Source of the DNA: Saccharopolyspora soli
Lineage (GTDB): Bacteria > Actinomycetota > Actinomycetes > Mycobacteriales > Pseudonocardiaceae
NCBI RefSeq assembly: GCF_022678645.1
Contig: NZ_JALBWV010000043.1
Coordinates: forward strand, 16,664 to 80,663
Direction of reading: 5' to 3'
DNA length: 64,000 nucleotides
The notes under the pieces are model-generated. The model had not been told where the DNA came from, made no database searches, and was given only the letters and a program-made list of their open reading frames with translations. Positions 31,652-40,137 of the stretch are shown here, one piece after another. The position numbers and the translations under genes were made by a program. Positions within the stretch are counted from its first letter, which is position 1; each line of letters opens with the position of its first letter.

Positions 31652-32878
31652 ATGAAGCCAGCCCTGAACCGAAGTGTGGCGGTGACCGGGCTCGGCGTCG
31701 TCTCGCCGGTCGGCATCGGCGTGAACGCGTTCTGGGAAGGACTGTCGCGTCCCACCGCGGCCGCGAACGTGCGGCGGCTCAGCGATTTCGACCCACGGCG
31801 CTGGATGTCGCACAAGCAGGCCCGAACCTCCGACATCGCAACGCAAATGGCCGTCGCGGCCGCGGATGAGGCATTGGCGGACGCCGGGCTGCTCGGGCAC
31901 GCCGAGAGTGCTGATTCCGTCGGCTTCGCACCACACCTGATCGGCGTTGATCCCGAACTCGCCGCGGTCAGCTTGGGGACCGGCATCGGCGGCGTAGCCA
32001 CGTTGGAGTCGCAGGCGGAGATCCTGAACCGGCAGGGCGAGCGCAGGGTCTCCCCGCATGTCGTACCCATGACCATGCCCAACGCGGGTGCCGCCGCGCT
32101 GAGCATCCGCTACGGGCTGCTTGGCAGCGCTGCGGTGATCACCACCGCCTGCGCGGCCGGTACCGACGCCATCGCCGCAGGGGCCAGGCTCGTCGCTGCG
32201 GGCGCTGCCGATCTCGTGATCGCTGGCGGGAGCGATTCCAGTCTCACCCCGACGTGCATCGCCGGGTTCACCAACATGCGTGCGCTGAGCCGCAGCGGAA
32301 TTTCCCGTCCGTTCGATGCGCACCGAGATGGCCTCGCCGCCTCTCAAGCCAGCGGCATCATCGTGCTGGAACCCTTCGACCTCGCCCGAGCGCGGGGAGC
32401 GCGTATCTACATGACCATTGACGGCACGGCCTCCACTGCCGACGCGCACCACGTCACCGCACCCGCTCCTCATGGGGCCGGAGCCGAGCGATGCATGCGG
32501 ATGGCGATCGAGGACGCTGGCTACCGTCCGCAGGACATCACCCATGTCAACGCGCACGGCACTTCGACGGCCCTCAACGACGCCGCCGAAGCCCACGCCA
32601 TCCGCCGCGTCTTCGGTACCTCCCGTCCGGTCGTGACAAGCGTCAAGGGGGCCACCGGACATTCATTCGGCTCATCCGGGGCAGTGGAGGCAGTCGCCGT
32701 CGCGCTGACGATCGTCAACGAGCTCATCCCGCCGACACTCGGACTGTCCATACAGGACCCCGAGCTCGACATCGACGTGCCGCGTGAGCTGACGCCTTGG
32801 ACGCCTCGGCCCGTGCTGTCCAACAGCTTCGGCTTCGGCGGACACAACGGCAGTCTCGTGCTCTCGCCGCCCGCCTGA
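31652..32878 (+). CDS. Beta-ketoacyl-ACP synthase II-type ketosynthase
   Basis: A 408-residue condensing enzyme of the FabF/KAS II type. The active-site Cys167 is in TTACAAGTDAI, the two histidines are His302 (NAHGTST) and His337 (GATGHSFG), and Lys332 is conserved; GFGGHNGS closes the fold. It would elongate acyl-ACP with malonyl-ACP. AAGGAG precedes the start. No ACP, ketoreductase or acyltransferase is near, so it is a solo synthase, perhaps for fatty-acid modification or resistance. Transcription probably starts at the operator pair upstream. Confidence 0.9.
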   Translation: MKPALNRSVAVTGLGVVSPVGIGVNAFWEGLSRPTAAANVRRLSDFDPRRWMSHKQARTSDIATQMAVAAADEALADAGLLGHAESADSVGFAPHLIGVDPELAAVSLGTGIGGVATLESQAEILNRQGERRVSPHVVPMTMPNAGAAALSIRYGLLGSAAVITTACAAGTDAIAAGARLVAAGAADLVIAGGSDSSLTPTCIAGFTNMRALSRSGISRPFDAHRDGLAASQASGIIVLEPFDLARARGARIYMTIDGTASTADAHHVTAPAPHGAGAERCMRMAIEDAGYRPQDITHVNAHGTSTALNDAAEAHAIRRVFGTSRPVVTSVKGATGHSFGSSGAVEAVAVALTIVNELIPPTLGLSIQDPELDIDVPRELTPWTPRPVLSNSFGFGGHNGSLVLSPPA

Positions 32879-32984
32879 GATCGACCGGGCCGAAGCGACA
32901 GCGACAAGCCCAGATCGCCGCATCACCATGCGCTACAACAATCCCGGCTGACGCGGTCGTGTCGGTTCATAGCCTTCAGTTTTG

Positions 32985-33908
32985 TCATGCCTTGGCGTGC
33001 ATGCGTTCCTGAGCCCATTCCTCGAAGTTGGTCAGCGGGATGCCCAGGTCTCTCGCGTACTGCGGGCGGCCCGGCTGGCCTGCCGCGTTCAGCCACTCGT
33101 GCGACGCGCCCATTGCTGGCATCCCGGCGGCGAGGGCCTGCTGTTCGGTCATGTCCGGCGCGGACAGTCGAGTGCCCAGGGCGCGCGAGAGGACTTCGGC
33201 GATCTCCGTCATCGACAGGTAGTCGCTCGCCAGCTCCAGTTCGATCCCGTTGAACCGCTCCGGCGTGGCGATGGCCGCGGCGGCTGCCGTGCCGATGTCG
33301 TCTACCGCGACCAGGGACAGTCGGGTGTCGGGGTTGAGGACGCTGACCAGGCCGCCGTCGATGCCGCGCGGGAACAGGAACGCCATGGACGGCAGGAAGT
33401 TCTCCATGAAGAATCCGGGCTTGAGGAGCGTCCAGTGGGGGAAGCCTGCCGCGCGGACCCGGTCCTGGATCGCGGCCTTGGCACCGAGGGTGGGTTCCAT
33501 CGAAGCCCAGCGGCCTTCGGCCCAGCCGGGAGTTTCGGTGTGCTGACCGGCGCCGGTGACGGACGTGTGCACGAACTGCGGCACTCCGGCGGCCAACGCG
33601 GCCTCGATGAGGTTGACGCCCTGGGTTACCTCGCCCGCGAAATCGAAGCCTTCTGCGGTCATGGCGGGCATCTGCACGGAGAAGACGGCGCGGGCGCCCT
33701 CGGCGGCCCGGATCACGGAATCGCGGTCGTGAAGATCGCCGGTGACCAGTTCGGCGCCGAGTGCCTCGACGGCCTTGGCCCGGTCGGTAGCCGGGTCGCG
33801 CACCAGGGCGCGGACGGGAACACCTGCCGCGCGCAGGGCGCGGGCGGTGGCGCCGCCCTGTTTGCCGGTGGCGCCGGTGACCAGGACGGGCGCGGGATCT
33901 GCGGACAT
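32985..33908 (-). CDS. NmrA/HSCARG-like NAD(P)-binding protein
   Basis: A 307-residue atypical SDR. It starts VLVTGATGKQGGATARALRA, has the SVQMPAMTAEGFDFAGEV and FVHTSVTGAGQH segments, and LLKPGFFMENFLPSM, all seen in NmrA/HSCARG proteins that sense NADPH or act as reductases. The Tyr-x3-Lys motif is missing, in keeping with that group. ATG 33908 with AGGAG upstream is preferred over a longer frame that would run through the operators. It is divergent from the TetR at 34010, its likely repressor. Confidence 0.85.
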   Translation of the reverse strand: MSADPAPVLVTGATGKQGGATARALRAAGVPVRALVRDPATDRAKAVEALGAELVTGDLHDRDSVIRAAEGARAVFSVQMPAMTAEGFDFAGEVTQGVNLIEAALAAGVPQFVHTSVTGAGQHTETPGWAEGRWASMEPTLGAKAAIQDRVRAAGFPHWTLLKPGFFMENFLPSMAFLFPRGIDGGLVSVLNPDTRLSLVAVDDIGTAAAAAIATPERFNGIELELASDYLSMTEIAEVLSRALGTRLSAPDMTEQQALAAGMPAMGASHEWLNAAGQPGRPQYARDLGIPLTNFEEWAQERMHAKA

Positions 33909-33933
33909 GCTGCTCCTCGGGTACTCGCCGATT

Positions 33934-33986
33934 AAACGGCGGGGTCCGCCGTTTCCGCTCCGGTACGATATGGCGGGGCCCGCCAT
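33934..33986. promoter_or_regulatory. Paired operators between NmrA-like gene and TetR
   Basis: AAACGGCGG-GGT-CCGCCGTTT (33934-33954) is a perfect palindrome with a 3-bp centre. ATGGCGG-GGC-CCGCCAT (33970-33986) is a second, related one 34 bp away. TACGAT (33964-33969) between them is a plausible -10 for the TetR gene. They should bind the divergent TetR at 34010. Confidence 0.8.
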
Positions 33987-34009
33987 TTAGCAAACCTGGA
34001 GGTGACGCC

Positions 34010-34576
34010 ATGCCCGAGCGCCAGCGTGCGGACGCCCGGCGCAACTACACGCGCATCCTCGCCGTGGCTGAGGAGGAGGTCGCGACCCGTGGTGCTGGCG
34101 CCTCTTTGGAACAGATCGCCCGCACCGCGGGGGTGGGCTCAGCGACCGTGCGCCGACACTTCCCCACTCGCCGCGCGCTGTTGGAGGCGGTCTCGCGGAA
34201 ACGTATCGAGGCCCTGTGCGTCCGCGCCCACGATCTGACCGGCGAGGGCGACAGCCGCAACGCGCTCCTGGAATGGCTCAGTGACGTCGTCACCTACTGC
34301 GTCTCCGCCCGAGGACTGGCGGCCGCGCTGGCCTACGACGACACCGAGACCGACCCGGCGCACGAGAACACCTGCTCGGCGGCGCTGGAAGAAGCCGCAG
34401 AACCACTGCTGCGCCGCGCCGCACTGGATGGCACGGTCGCAACAAGCGTCACTGTCGCAGACCTGATCACGCTGATCGTCGGCATCGCCCTGGCCACGGA
34501 GCACTACCCGAACCCGGCCGCCGCAGCGGACCGGCTGTTCCGGCTGGCCGTGGCCGGACTGAGCCCGCAGATCTGA
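34010..34576 (+). CDS. TetR family transcriptional regulator
   Basis: A 188-residue TetR regulator. HTH: LEQIARTAGVGSATVRRHFPTR; the C terminus matches the SbtR-like group (ALEEAAEPLLRRA). The gene is divergent from the NmrA-like reductase with two strong palindromes in between, so it likely represses both and responds to a ligand of that reductase. GGAGG lies eight bases upstream of the start. Confidence 0.85.
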   Translation: MPERQRADARRNYTRILAVAEEEVATRGAGASLEQIARTAGVGSATVRRHFPTRRALLEAVSRKRIEALCVRAHDLTGEGDSRNALLEWLSDVVTYCVSARGLAAALAYDDTETDPAHENTCSAALEEAAEPLLRRAALDGTVATSVTVADLITLIVGIALATEHYPNPAAAADRLFRLAVAGLSPQI

Positions 34577-34624
34577 ACAAACCGCTCGCAGCGTCCGTCG
34601 GCGGCATGACAGGGGGAGGTTCTA

Positions 34625-35284
34625 ATGTCCTTGCCTGTGACTGAAACTTCCTCGTACCTCGGTGCGACCGCGGATGCTTACGATGCCGTCGCTGTCCGCT
34701 ATGCCGAACTCCCCCGCGACGACCTTGACACTCTTTCGCTGGATCGCGCGGTGCTCGCCGCCTTCGCCGAGCTCGCGCGGGCCGATGGCGGGCGCGTCGC
34801 AGAGTTGGGATGTGGCCCTGGGCGTGTGACCGCGCACCTGCGGGACCTGGGGTTGGACGTCTTCGGCATCGACCTTTCGCCGGTGATGATCGACCTCGCC
34901 CGCGAGGCGTACCCGGACCTGCGGTTCGAGGTCGGCTCCATGGACGCCCTGGACCTGGCCGACGGTGCGCTGAACGGCATCGTGTCCTGGTATTCGGTCA
35001 TCCACACCCCGCCGCGGGATTTGCCCTCGTACTTCGCCGAGTTCCGGCGGGTGCTCGCGCCCGACCGCCACCTCCTGCTCGGTTTCTTCGAGTCGGAGGG
35101 TGAGCCGGTTACCGCGTTCGACCACAAAGTTACGACGGCCTACCGGTGGCCGATCGACGACCTTGCGGGGCTAGCTAGGGCAGCTGGATTCATCGAAGTC
35201 GGCCGGATGCTGCGCGAGCCGTGCGAGGAGGAACGCTTCCGCCGGGGCCATCTGCTGATGCGCAGCGGCAAGCAGCTCAGTTGA
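34625..35284 (+). CDS. SAM-dependent methyltransferase
   Basis: A 219-residue class I methyltransferase. Motif I is VAELGCGPGRVTAHLRDLG, followed by the acidic ribose-binding FGIDLSPVMIDLAR and the motif IV/post-I region SWYSVIHTPP. GGGGGAGG precedes the start. It belongs to the UbiE/Methyltransf_25 type acting on small molecules. It is 48 bases after the TetR gene, so cotranscription is possible. Substrate unknown. Confidence 0.85.
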   Translation: MSLPVTETSSYLGATADAYDAVAVRYAELPRDDLDTLSLDRAVLAAFAELARADGGRVAELGCGPGRVTAHLRDLGLDVFGIDLSPVMIDLAREAYPDLRFEVGSMDALDLADGALNGIVSWYSVIHTPPRDLPSYFAEFRRVLAPDRHLLLGFFESEGEPVTAFDHKVTTAYRWPIDDLAGLARAAGFIEVGRMLREPCEEERFRRGHLLMRSGKQLS

Positions 35285-35364
35285 TCGCCTGCCCGTGAAG
35301 GCTTGTCGAGCAGTCGCGAGTGCCGTGTGCAGCCCGGAAGCCTTTGCGGGCCTTGGTCATTCGA

Positions 35365-36438
35365 TCAACCTTGTTGCGGATGCCTTGTCCGGCGCGGTTT
35401 TTGGGCGCGGTCGGCGGCCCTGGCGCGGCCGTAGTCGGCCAGGGCGTGGAAGGCCGCTTTGGGTTCCCAGGGCAAGCCCGAGTAGGTCGTCCCGGAGCGG
35501 CCTTGGTCGAGGACTTTCACGATGCCGTAGCTGGCCGTGTCGAAGTCGCGTTCGGGTTCGGCTGAAGTCGGCAGGTCCCAGCGGGCGAAGGTGTAGACGA
35601 AGGCCGCATCCACACCTTCCTCGTCGTAGATGTCGAGCAGTTCCAGCACGTACCTGGCCTGGTCTTGTTCGTCTCGCACGACGGCCGAGGTGAAGCGGAC
35701 CGGGCGGGCGTGCTCGTCGTACTCGACGACGTCGCCGTTGCGCGAGGCGTGATCGGCCGCGCCGCGGTAGGGAGCGCAGCCGAATTCGGTGACGGCGAAC
35801 GGTTTTCCCTGCGAGGTCTGCGCACGCAGGCTCTCGCGCAAGCCGGGCGCGGTGGCCGCGTCGCGGTAGCCCGCATCCGTGGCGATCATGTCGAAGGGGG
35901 CCCAGTCCACGCCTTCGAAGGGCAGCGATGCGTAGCTGACCGGGCCGCCGAACCGCTTGCGGACCTCGGTGACGGCCTGGGCGAGGAAGGCGTTGACGCG
36001 GGCACGCGTTTCGCGAAGCGCGGCGGTCCGGCACGCGGGGTCGGTGAGGGCGCGAAGCCGCTCCTCGTGATCGTCACCGGGCAGGAAGCCACTGTTGAAC
36101 AGGCTGATCTCGGAGCCGGTGAGGAACACGACGGCGGCCCCTTCTCGACGTAGCCGCTCGGCGCGTTCGGCCCCGTCCAAGAGGAACTGCATCAGCTCGT
36201 CCGATGTGCGGCCGTTGGTGAACGGCGAGTACCAAACCTCCAGACCAGCCGCTGCGGCGTGTCGTGCGGCGGTTTCCAGGCGGTCCGGGTCGGCTCCGGT
36301 GATGCGCACCGCGTCGCAGTGCAGGTCGTCGCGGATGATCTGCATCTCGCGGCGCACGGTGTCCGGGTCGAAGGGCTCGTGGGTCGTCGTCCCGCAACTC
36401 GAAAAGCCGGTGTCGTAGTTGATGCCGTACACGCGCAT
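35365..36438 (-). CDS. TIM-barrel protein resembling glycoside hydrolases (function unknown)
   Basis: A 357-residue protein with alternating strand-helix pattern. MRVYGINYDTGFSSCGTTT at the start, FLTGSEISLFNSGFLPGD in the middle and FAVTEFGCAPYRGAADHA near residue 220 recall clan-A hydrolases, where Glu in GSE and TEFG would be acid/base and nucleophile. Related actinobacterial proteins are often labelled abortive infection protein, but I see no toxin or phage-defence feature. ATG 36438 is chosen because upstream codons read through the operator. Divergent from the TetR at 36542. Confidence 0.55.
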   Translation of the reverse strand: MRVYGINYDTGFSSCGTTTHEPFDPDTVRREMQIIRDDLHCDAVRITGADPDRLETAARHAAAAGLEVWYSPFTNGRTSDELMQFLLDGAERAERLRREGAAVVFLTGSEISLFNSGFLPGDDHEERLRALTDPACRTAALRETRARVNAFLAQAVTEVRKRFGGPVSYASLPFEGVDWAPFDMIATDAGYRDAATAPGLRESLRAQTSQGKPFAVTEFGCAPYRGAADHASRNGDVVEYDEHARPVRFTSAVVRDEQDQARYVLELLDIYDEEGVDAAFVYTFARWDLPTSAEPERDFDTASYGIVKVLDQGRSGTTYSGLPWEPKAAFHALADYGRARAADRAQKPRRTRHPQQG

Positions 36439-36491
36439 GGAGGTCTCCAGCAGGTTTCGTCGAGCATGGCGACGCCAGACTAGATGAAAAA

Positions 36492-36519
36492 TGCGTGCGC
36501 GCAAGTTTGCGTGCACGCA
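36492..36519. promoter_or_regulatory. Operator palindrome between TIM-barrel gene and TetR
   Basis: TGCGTGC (36492-36498) and GCACGCA (36513-36519) form an inverted repeat, with an inner GCGCA/TGCGT continuation. It lies between divergent genes, 23 bases before the TetR start. Confidence 0.7.
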
Positions 36520-36541
36520 CTCAAGGTGGGATGCTGAAACG

Positions 36542-37180
36542 GTGACGACACGTCGGACCGGGTTGCGCGAGCAGAAGAAACAAGCCACCCGCGAGGCGCT
36601 GCGCAGGGCGGCGCTGCGGCTGGCTCTTGAGCGCGGGCCGGACAACGTGCGCGTCGACGACATCGCCGAGGCCGCCGGGGTCTCGCCGCGGACCTACAAC
36701 AACTACTTCTCCAGTCGCGAACAGGCGATCGTCGCCGCTGTCACCGCCGAACGCGAAACCCGAGTCGCGACAGCCGTTGTCGCCCGACCCGCACGCGTTC
36801 GCCTCGCCGACGCCGTCATCGAGGCGGTCGTGGCGCAGTACACCGATCCGAGCGAACCCGGTCGCGACGCGCTGCTGCTGATCATCACCTCTCCCGCGCT
36901 GCGCGACACGTTCGTCGACACCGCGACCGCGATGGAACACCCACTCGCCGACGCGATCGCCGAGCGGCTCCCCGGCGCCGATCGGTACACCGCCCGCGTG
37001 CTCGCCGCGAGCGTGGCCGCTGCGGTTCGCGTCGCACTCGAACGCTGGATCCAGCCCCCTGCCGCCGCGAATGGCGGGCTCGTCGTACCGTCCGGCTCGC
37101 TACCCGACCTTCTCCGCGCCGCTCTCGCGCCATTGACACCCGCGCTCAACGCTGCAGAAAAGCGGCCAAGCCAACGCTGA
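36542..37180 (+). CDS. TetR family transcriptional regulator
   Basis: A 212-residue TetR regulator read from GTG 36542; the longer frame from 36491 would run through the operator and is rejected. HTH: VDDIAEAAGVSPRTYNNYFSSR, of the MftR-like type. The C-terminal domain shows ALLLIITSPALRDTF. It likely represses itself and the divergent TIM-barrel gene through 36492-36519. Confidence 0.85.
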   Translation: MTTRRTGLREQKKQATREALRRAALRLALERGPDNVRVDDIAEAAGVSPRTYNNYFSSREQAIVAAVTAERETRVATAVVARPARVRLADAVIEAVVAQYTDPSEPGRDALLLIITSPALRDTFVDTATAMEHPLADAIAERLPGADRYTARVLAASVAAAVRVALERWIQPPAAANGGLVVPSGSLPDLLRAALAPLTPALNAAEKRPSQR

Positions 37181-37196
37181 GCAGGCAGTCGGCGCG

Positions 37197-38009
37197 TCAG
37201 ATGTTGGGTCGACTGGCAGGAAGCGGGAGATCGGCGTCGCGCACTCCTATTCCTGGATTCCATCCGAGGCGGCGCGAGATGCTGAACGCGCTGGCCAGCA
37301 CGGGGGCGACGACGGTTGTGAGGTCGAGCGAGCCCGAGCGGACGACGACGGAGAGGGCCGCGACGACTCGTCCTTGCGCATCGACGATGCGGGCCGCGAC
37401 CGAATCGGCCTCCTCTGTCGTCTCCTCGTGCACGGTTGCCGTTCCCGACCGCCAGCAAGCCGTGAGCTCGGCGCGCAGCTGCGCCGGGTCGGTCACTGTT
37501 CGCGGGGTCAACCTCGGGAGCTCCGCGGCGAGGACTTCTTCGATCAGCTGCCGCCCGCCGTGGGCCAGGAGGACCTTTCCCACCGCCGAAGTGTGCAGGG
37601 GGAGTCTTCCCCCGACGTGCGAGGCAAGGCCGACGGCGTTCCGGGCGGAGAAGCGCTCGACCACGACGGCTTCGTGGCCGTCGAGCACCGCGAGCTGCAC
37701 GTGCTGGTGCAGCGCTTCATGGAGGTCCTCCATGAATGGCAGCGCGACCGTGCGCAGTGGCACCGAAAGCGGCGCGAGTGTGCCCAGCTCCCAGAGCCGC
37801 AGGCCGATCGTGAACTTCCCGTCCACCGTGCGATCTAGCGCGCCAGCAGCGAGAAGCTCCTGGACGAGCCGGTGCACCGTGGCATGCGGTAGCGCCGTGC
37901 GACGGGTCAAGTCGGCAAGGGACAGCACGCTGTTCTCCGGCCGGAACGCGAACAAGACCTGCAGCAGCCTGGAGCTGACGCTGCGCCCCGGCTCGTTCGT
38001 GCGTGGCAT
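37197..38009 (-). CDS. IclR family transcriptional regulator
   Basis: A 270-residue IclR protein. The N-terminal winged helix is LADLTRRTALPHATVHRLVQEL; the GAF-like effector domain contains GRLPLHTSAVGKVLLA, typical of the family. IclR proteins commonly control aromatic-acid catabolism. It is divergent from an FAD-dependent monooxygenase with a palindrome between, so it probably regulates that enzyme in response to its substrate. Confidence 0.9.
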   Translation of the reverse strand: MPRTNEPGRSVSSRLLQVLFAFRPENSVLSLADLTRRTALPHATVHRLVQELLAAGALDRTVDGKFTIGLRLWELGTLAPLSVPLRTVALPFMEDLHEALHQHVQLAVLDGHEAVVVERFSARNAVGLASHVGGRLPLHTSAVGKVLLAHGGRQLIEEVLAAELPRLTPRTVTDPAQLRAELTACWRSGTATVHEETTEEADSVAARIVDAQGRVVAALSVVVRSGSLDLTTVVAPVLASAFSISRRLGWNPGIGVRDADLPLPASRPNI

Positions 38010-38072
38010 GACACCTCCGTCCGACCTGCTGGCGAGTTGAACTGTAGCTCCGCCGTCCCGACCACGGGTCGG

Positions 38073-38093
38073 GTTGTCCGTTCAATGAACAAC
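38073..38093. promoter_or_regulatory. IclR-type operator
   Basis: A 21-bp imperfect palindrome (16 of 21 symmetric positions) with outer arms GTTGT and ACAAC around CCGTTCAATGA, in the divergent gap of the IclR and monooxygenase genes. Confidence 0.55.
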
Positions 38094-38161
38094 GGCGTTC
38101 TCGCATGGTGGCGGATGTGCCCACAATCGCCAACCCGAACGAGACGAAGGAGGGAGCGCCG

Positions 38162-39364
38162 ATGTCAGTGTCGTTCGCGCATCAGCCTCGGATCGCCGTT
38201 GTTGGTGGCGGCATCGGGGGACTGGCCGCCGCCGCGTTCCTGGGCCGTGCGGGGCTGCGGGCCACCGTTTACGAGCAGGCGCCCGAACTAGGCGAGGTCG
38301 GAGCCGGGCTCGTCGCCAGCCCGAATCTCGTCCTGCTCCTGCGCCGGCTCGGCGTGCTGGACCGGTTGCTTGAGTGCGCCGTCCCGATCGAGGTGGGGTG
38401 GGAGTTCCGCCGGTGGGAGGACGGCCGCGTGCTGTCCGCCGAGAACCTCGATGCCTGTGAACGACTGTACGGAGAACGGACCTACACCGTGCACCGCGCC
38501 GACCTGCTGAACGTCGTCCAGGCCGCGATTCCGGAGGGATCGGTCCGGCTCGGTATGCGTTGCCTGGCGGTGGAAATCGGGGACGACGGCGCGGTGCTGA
38601 CCTTCGCCGACGGCAGCAGGGCGGCGGCCGACGTCGTGATCGGCGCCGACGGTGTGCACTCGACCGTCCGTGCAGCGTTGATCGGACCATCCCCTGCGAC
38701 CTTCTCGGGGCTGTGCGCTTTCCGCGCGCTCGTCCCCGCTGAGCGCGCTCCGGACTTCGCCCGGCGCCTCGCCCACACGCTGTGGATCGGCCCTGATCAC
38801 CACCTCGTCCACTACCCGATCTCGGCCGGAAAGATGATCAACATCGTCGCCTTCGCCCCGGCGGGCCAGGACGTCGTCGAGTCGTGGAGCGCGACCGCGA
38901 CCAAGGAGGAGTTCTTGGCGGAGTTCGAGGGTTGGGACCCTCGGCTTCGCGAACTGCTCCACGCTTCCGGCACACCGGGGCGGTGGGCTCTGCTGGACCG
39001 CGCGCCGCTGGAGCGGTGGAGCCGGGGTCGCGTCACGCTCCTCGGCGACGCCGCGCACCCGATGTTCCCGTTCTTCGCCCAAGGCGCCGCCCAGTCGATC
39101 GAGGATGCCGCCGTGCTCGCCCGGTGCCTGGCGGCCGACCTCGCGGATCCGTCCGGAGCACTGCTGCGTTACCAGTCCATCCGCCGGGAACGGACCGCCC
39201 GCATCCAGGCGGTCAGCCATCAGCGGGCCGACCTCAACCACCTCGCCGACGGCCCGGAACAGCAGGCGCGTGATGCGTCACTCCGCGACTCGGACCCGTT
39301 GGCGGCCAACGGATGGATCTACGGCTACGACGCCGAACAGGCAGAAATGGAGGCTTCGCGGTGA
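38162..39364 (+). CDS. FAD-dependent monooxygenase (salicylate-hydroxylase type)
   Basis: A 400-residue class A flavoprotein hydroxylase. FAD motifs: IAVVGGGIGGLAAAAFLGRA at the N terminus, the DG motif DVVIGADGVHSTVR, and the GD motif RVTLLGDAAHPMFPFFAQGA. It uses NAD(P)H and oxygen to hydroxylate an aromatic acid. GGAGG lies eight bases before ATG 38162. The divergent IclR gene suggests substrate induction. It has no ring-cleavage partner next to it, so the pathway is incomplete in this window. Confidence 0.88.
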   Translation: MSVSFAHQPRIAVVGGGIGGLAAAAFLGRAGLRATVYEQAPELGEVGAGLVASPNLVLLLRRLGVLDRLLECAVPIEVGWEFRRWEDGRVLSAENLDACERLYGERTYTVHRADLLNVVQAAIPEGSVRLGMRCLAVEIGDDGAVLTFADGSRAAADVVIGADGVHSTVRAALIGPSPATFSGLCAFRALVPAERAPDFARRLAHTLWIGPDHHLVHYPISAGKMINIVAFAPAGQDVVESWSATATKEEFLAEFEGWDPRLRELLHASGTPGRWALLDRAPLERWSRGRVTLLGDAAHPMFPFFAQGAAQSIEDAAVLARCLAADLADPSGALLRYQSIRRERTARIQAVSHQRADLNHLADGPEQQARDASLRDSDPLAANGWIYGYDAEQAEMEASR

Positions 39365-39457
39365 CACGTTGATCCCACTTCTCGAAGTCGGCGGTGTGAT
39401 GTCGGTTTTGGGACTGGTCTCGACGGTGGCGCTGTACGTTGTTGTCGACCTCTTTTC

Positions 39458-40096
39458 ATGGGTTCGGCGTTCGAAGGAGTCTGCGGCGTGGTCGTCACTT
39501 TCGATTCAACCGGCTTCCAGCGCGTCGATGAGACGACCTGGTTGCATCCCGCCAATGGGGATCGGATCAGCGTGAAACTCAAGAACACGCCGCTGGCCGA
39601 GTCGGCTTGGCTGGAGGACATCCCGACCATGCGGCGCAACCTCGCCTTCGAGTACGCGCGGTTCGGATGTCTCATCGAGGCCGAGCCGGTGGTGCTCGGC
39701 GGCGTTCGCGGAGTGTGCCAGGTGATGAAGGCACAGATACCGAACGCGCCCAGCGGACAGGTCTTCATGGCGAGCATCTTCCTGGCGAAGGCCGGTTGCC
39801 ATGCGATGGTCAGCTGCTCCGCCGAGGAGACCGGGATCACCGGGGCGCGGGAGGTGACAGTCATGGTCAAGCTCGGCCTCGTTCACGGCGATGGCTGGGT
39901 CCTGCCGCATCCCTACGCACCCGAACTCCAGGGCGCCCTGCCGTTCCACCGCGGTGACGACCCGGCGTGGGACGCGCAGTTCCCCGACCATCCGCTGTCG
40001 CGGGTGCGGGCGCGGGTGGGGTCGATGCTGGCCACGGCGACGGTCGATCCCGCGTTCGCCGCCCTGCCCGACTTCGTCCCCAGCTCCAACCGGTGA
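39458..40096 (+). CDS. Conserved hypothetical protein next to a kinase locus
   Basis: A 212-residue soluble protein that I do not recognise with confidence. It shows an alternating strand pattern (VVVTFDSTGFQRVDETTW, GDRISVKLKN), a central FEYARFGCLIEAEPVVLGG and a QVFMASIFLAKAGCHAMV strand, loosely like DcrB or PsbP-type folds. There is no signal peptide or helix long enough for a membrane anchor. It is 41 bases before the kinase-WD40 gene, so it may be part of that signalling unit. The start could be GTG 39488 instead. Confidence 0.5.
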   Translation: MGSAFEGVCGVVVTFDSTGFQRVDETTWLHPANGDRISVKLKNTPLAESAWLEDIPTMRRNLAFEYARFGCLIEAEPVVLGGVRGVCQVMKAQIPNAPSGQVFMASIFLAKAGCHAMVSCSAEETGITGAREVTVMVKLGLVHGDGWVLPHPYAPELQGALPFHRGDDPAWDAQFPDHPLSRVRARVGSMLATATVDPAFAALPDFVPSSNR

Positions 40097-40137
40097 TCCG
40101 CCGAACGTGTCTACCGTGGACATAGGAGGTCTGGGCG

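Noticed and set aside
35365..36438. Abortive-infection phage-defence gene
   Set aside because: Similar proteins carry that label, but the sequence looks like a TIM-barrel hydrolase and there is no defence context.
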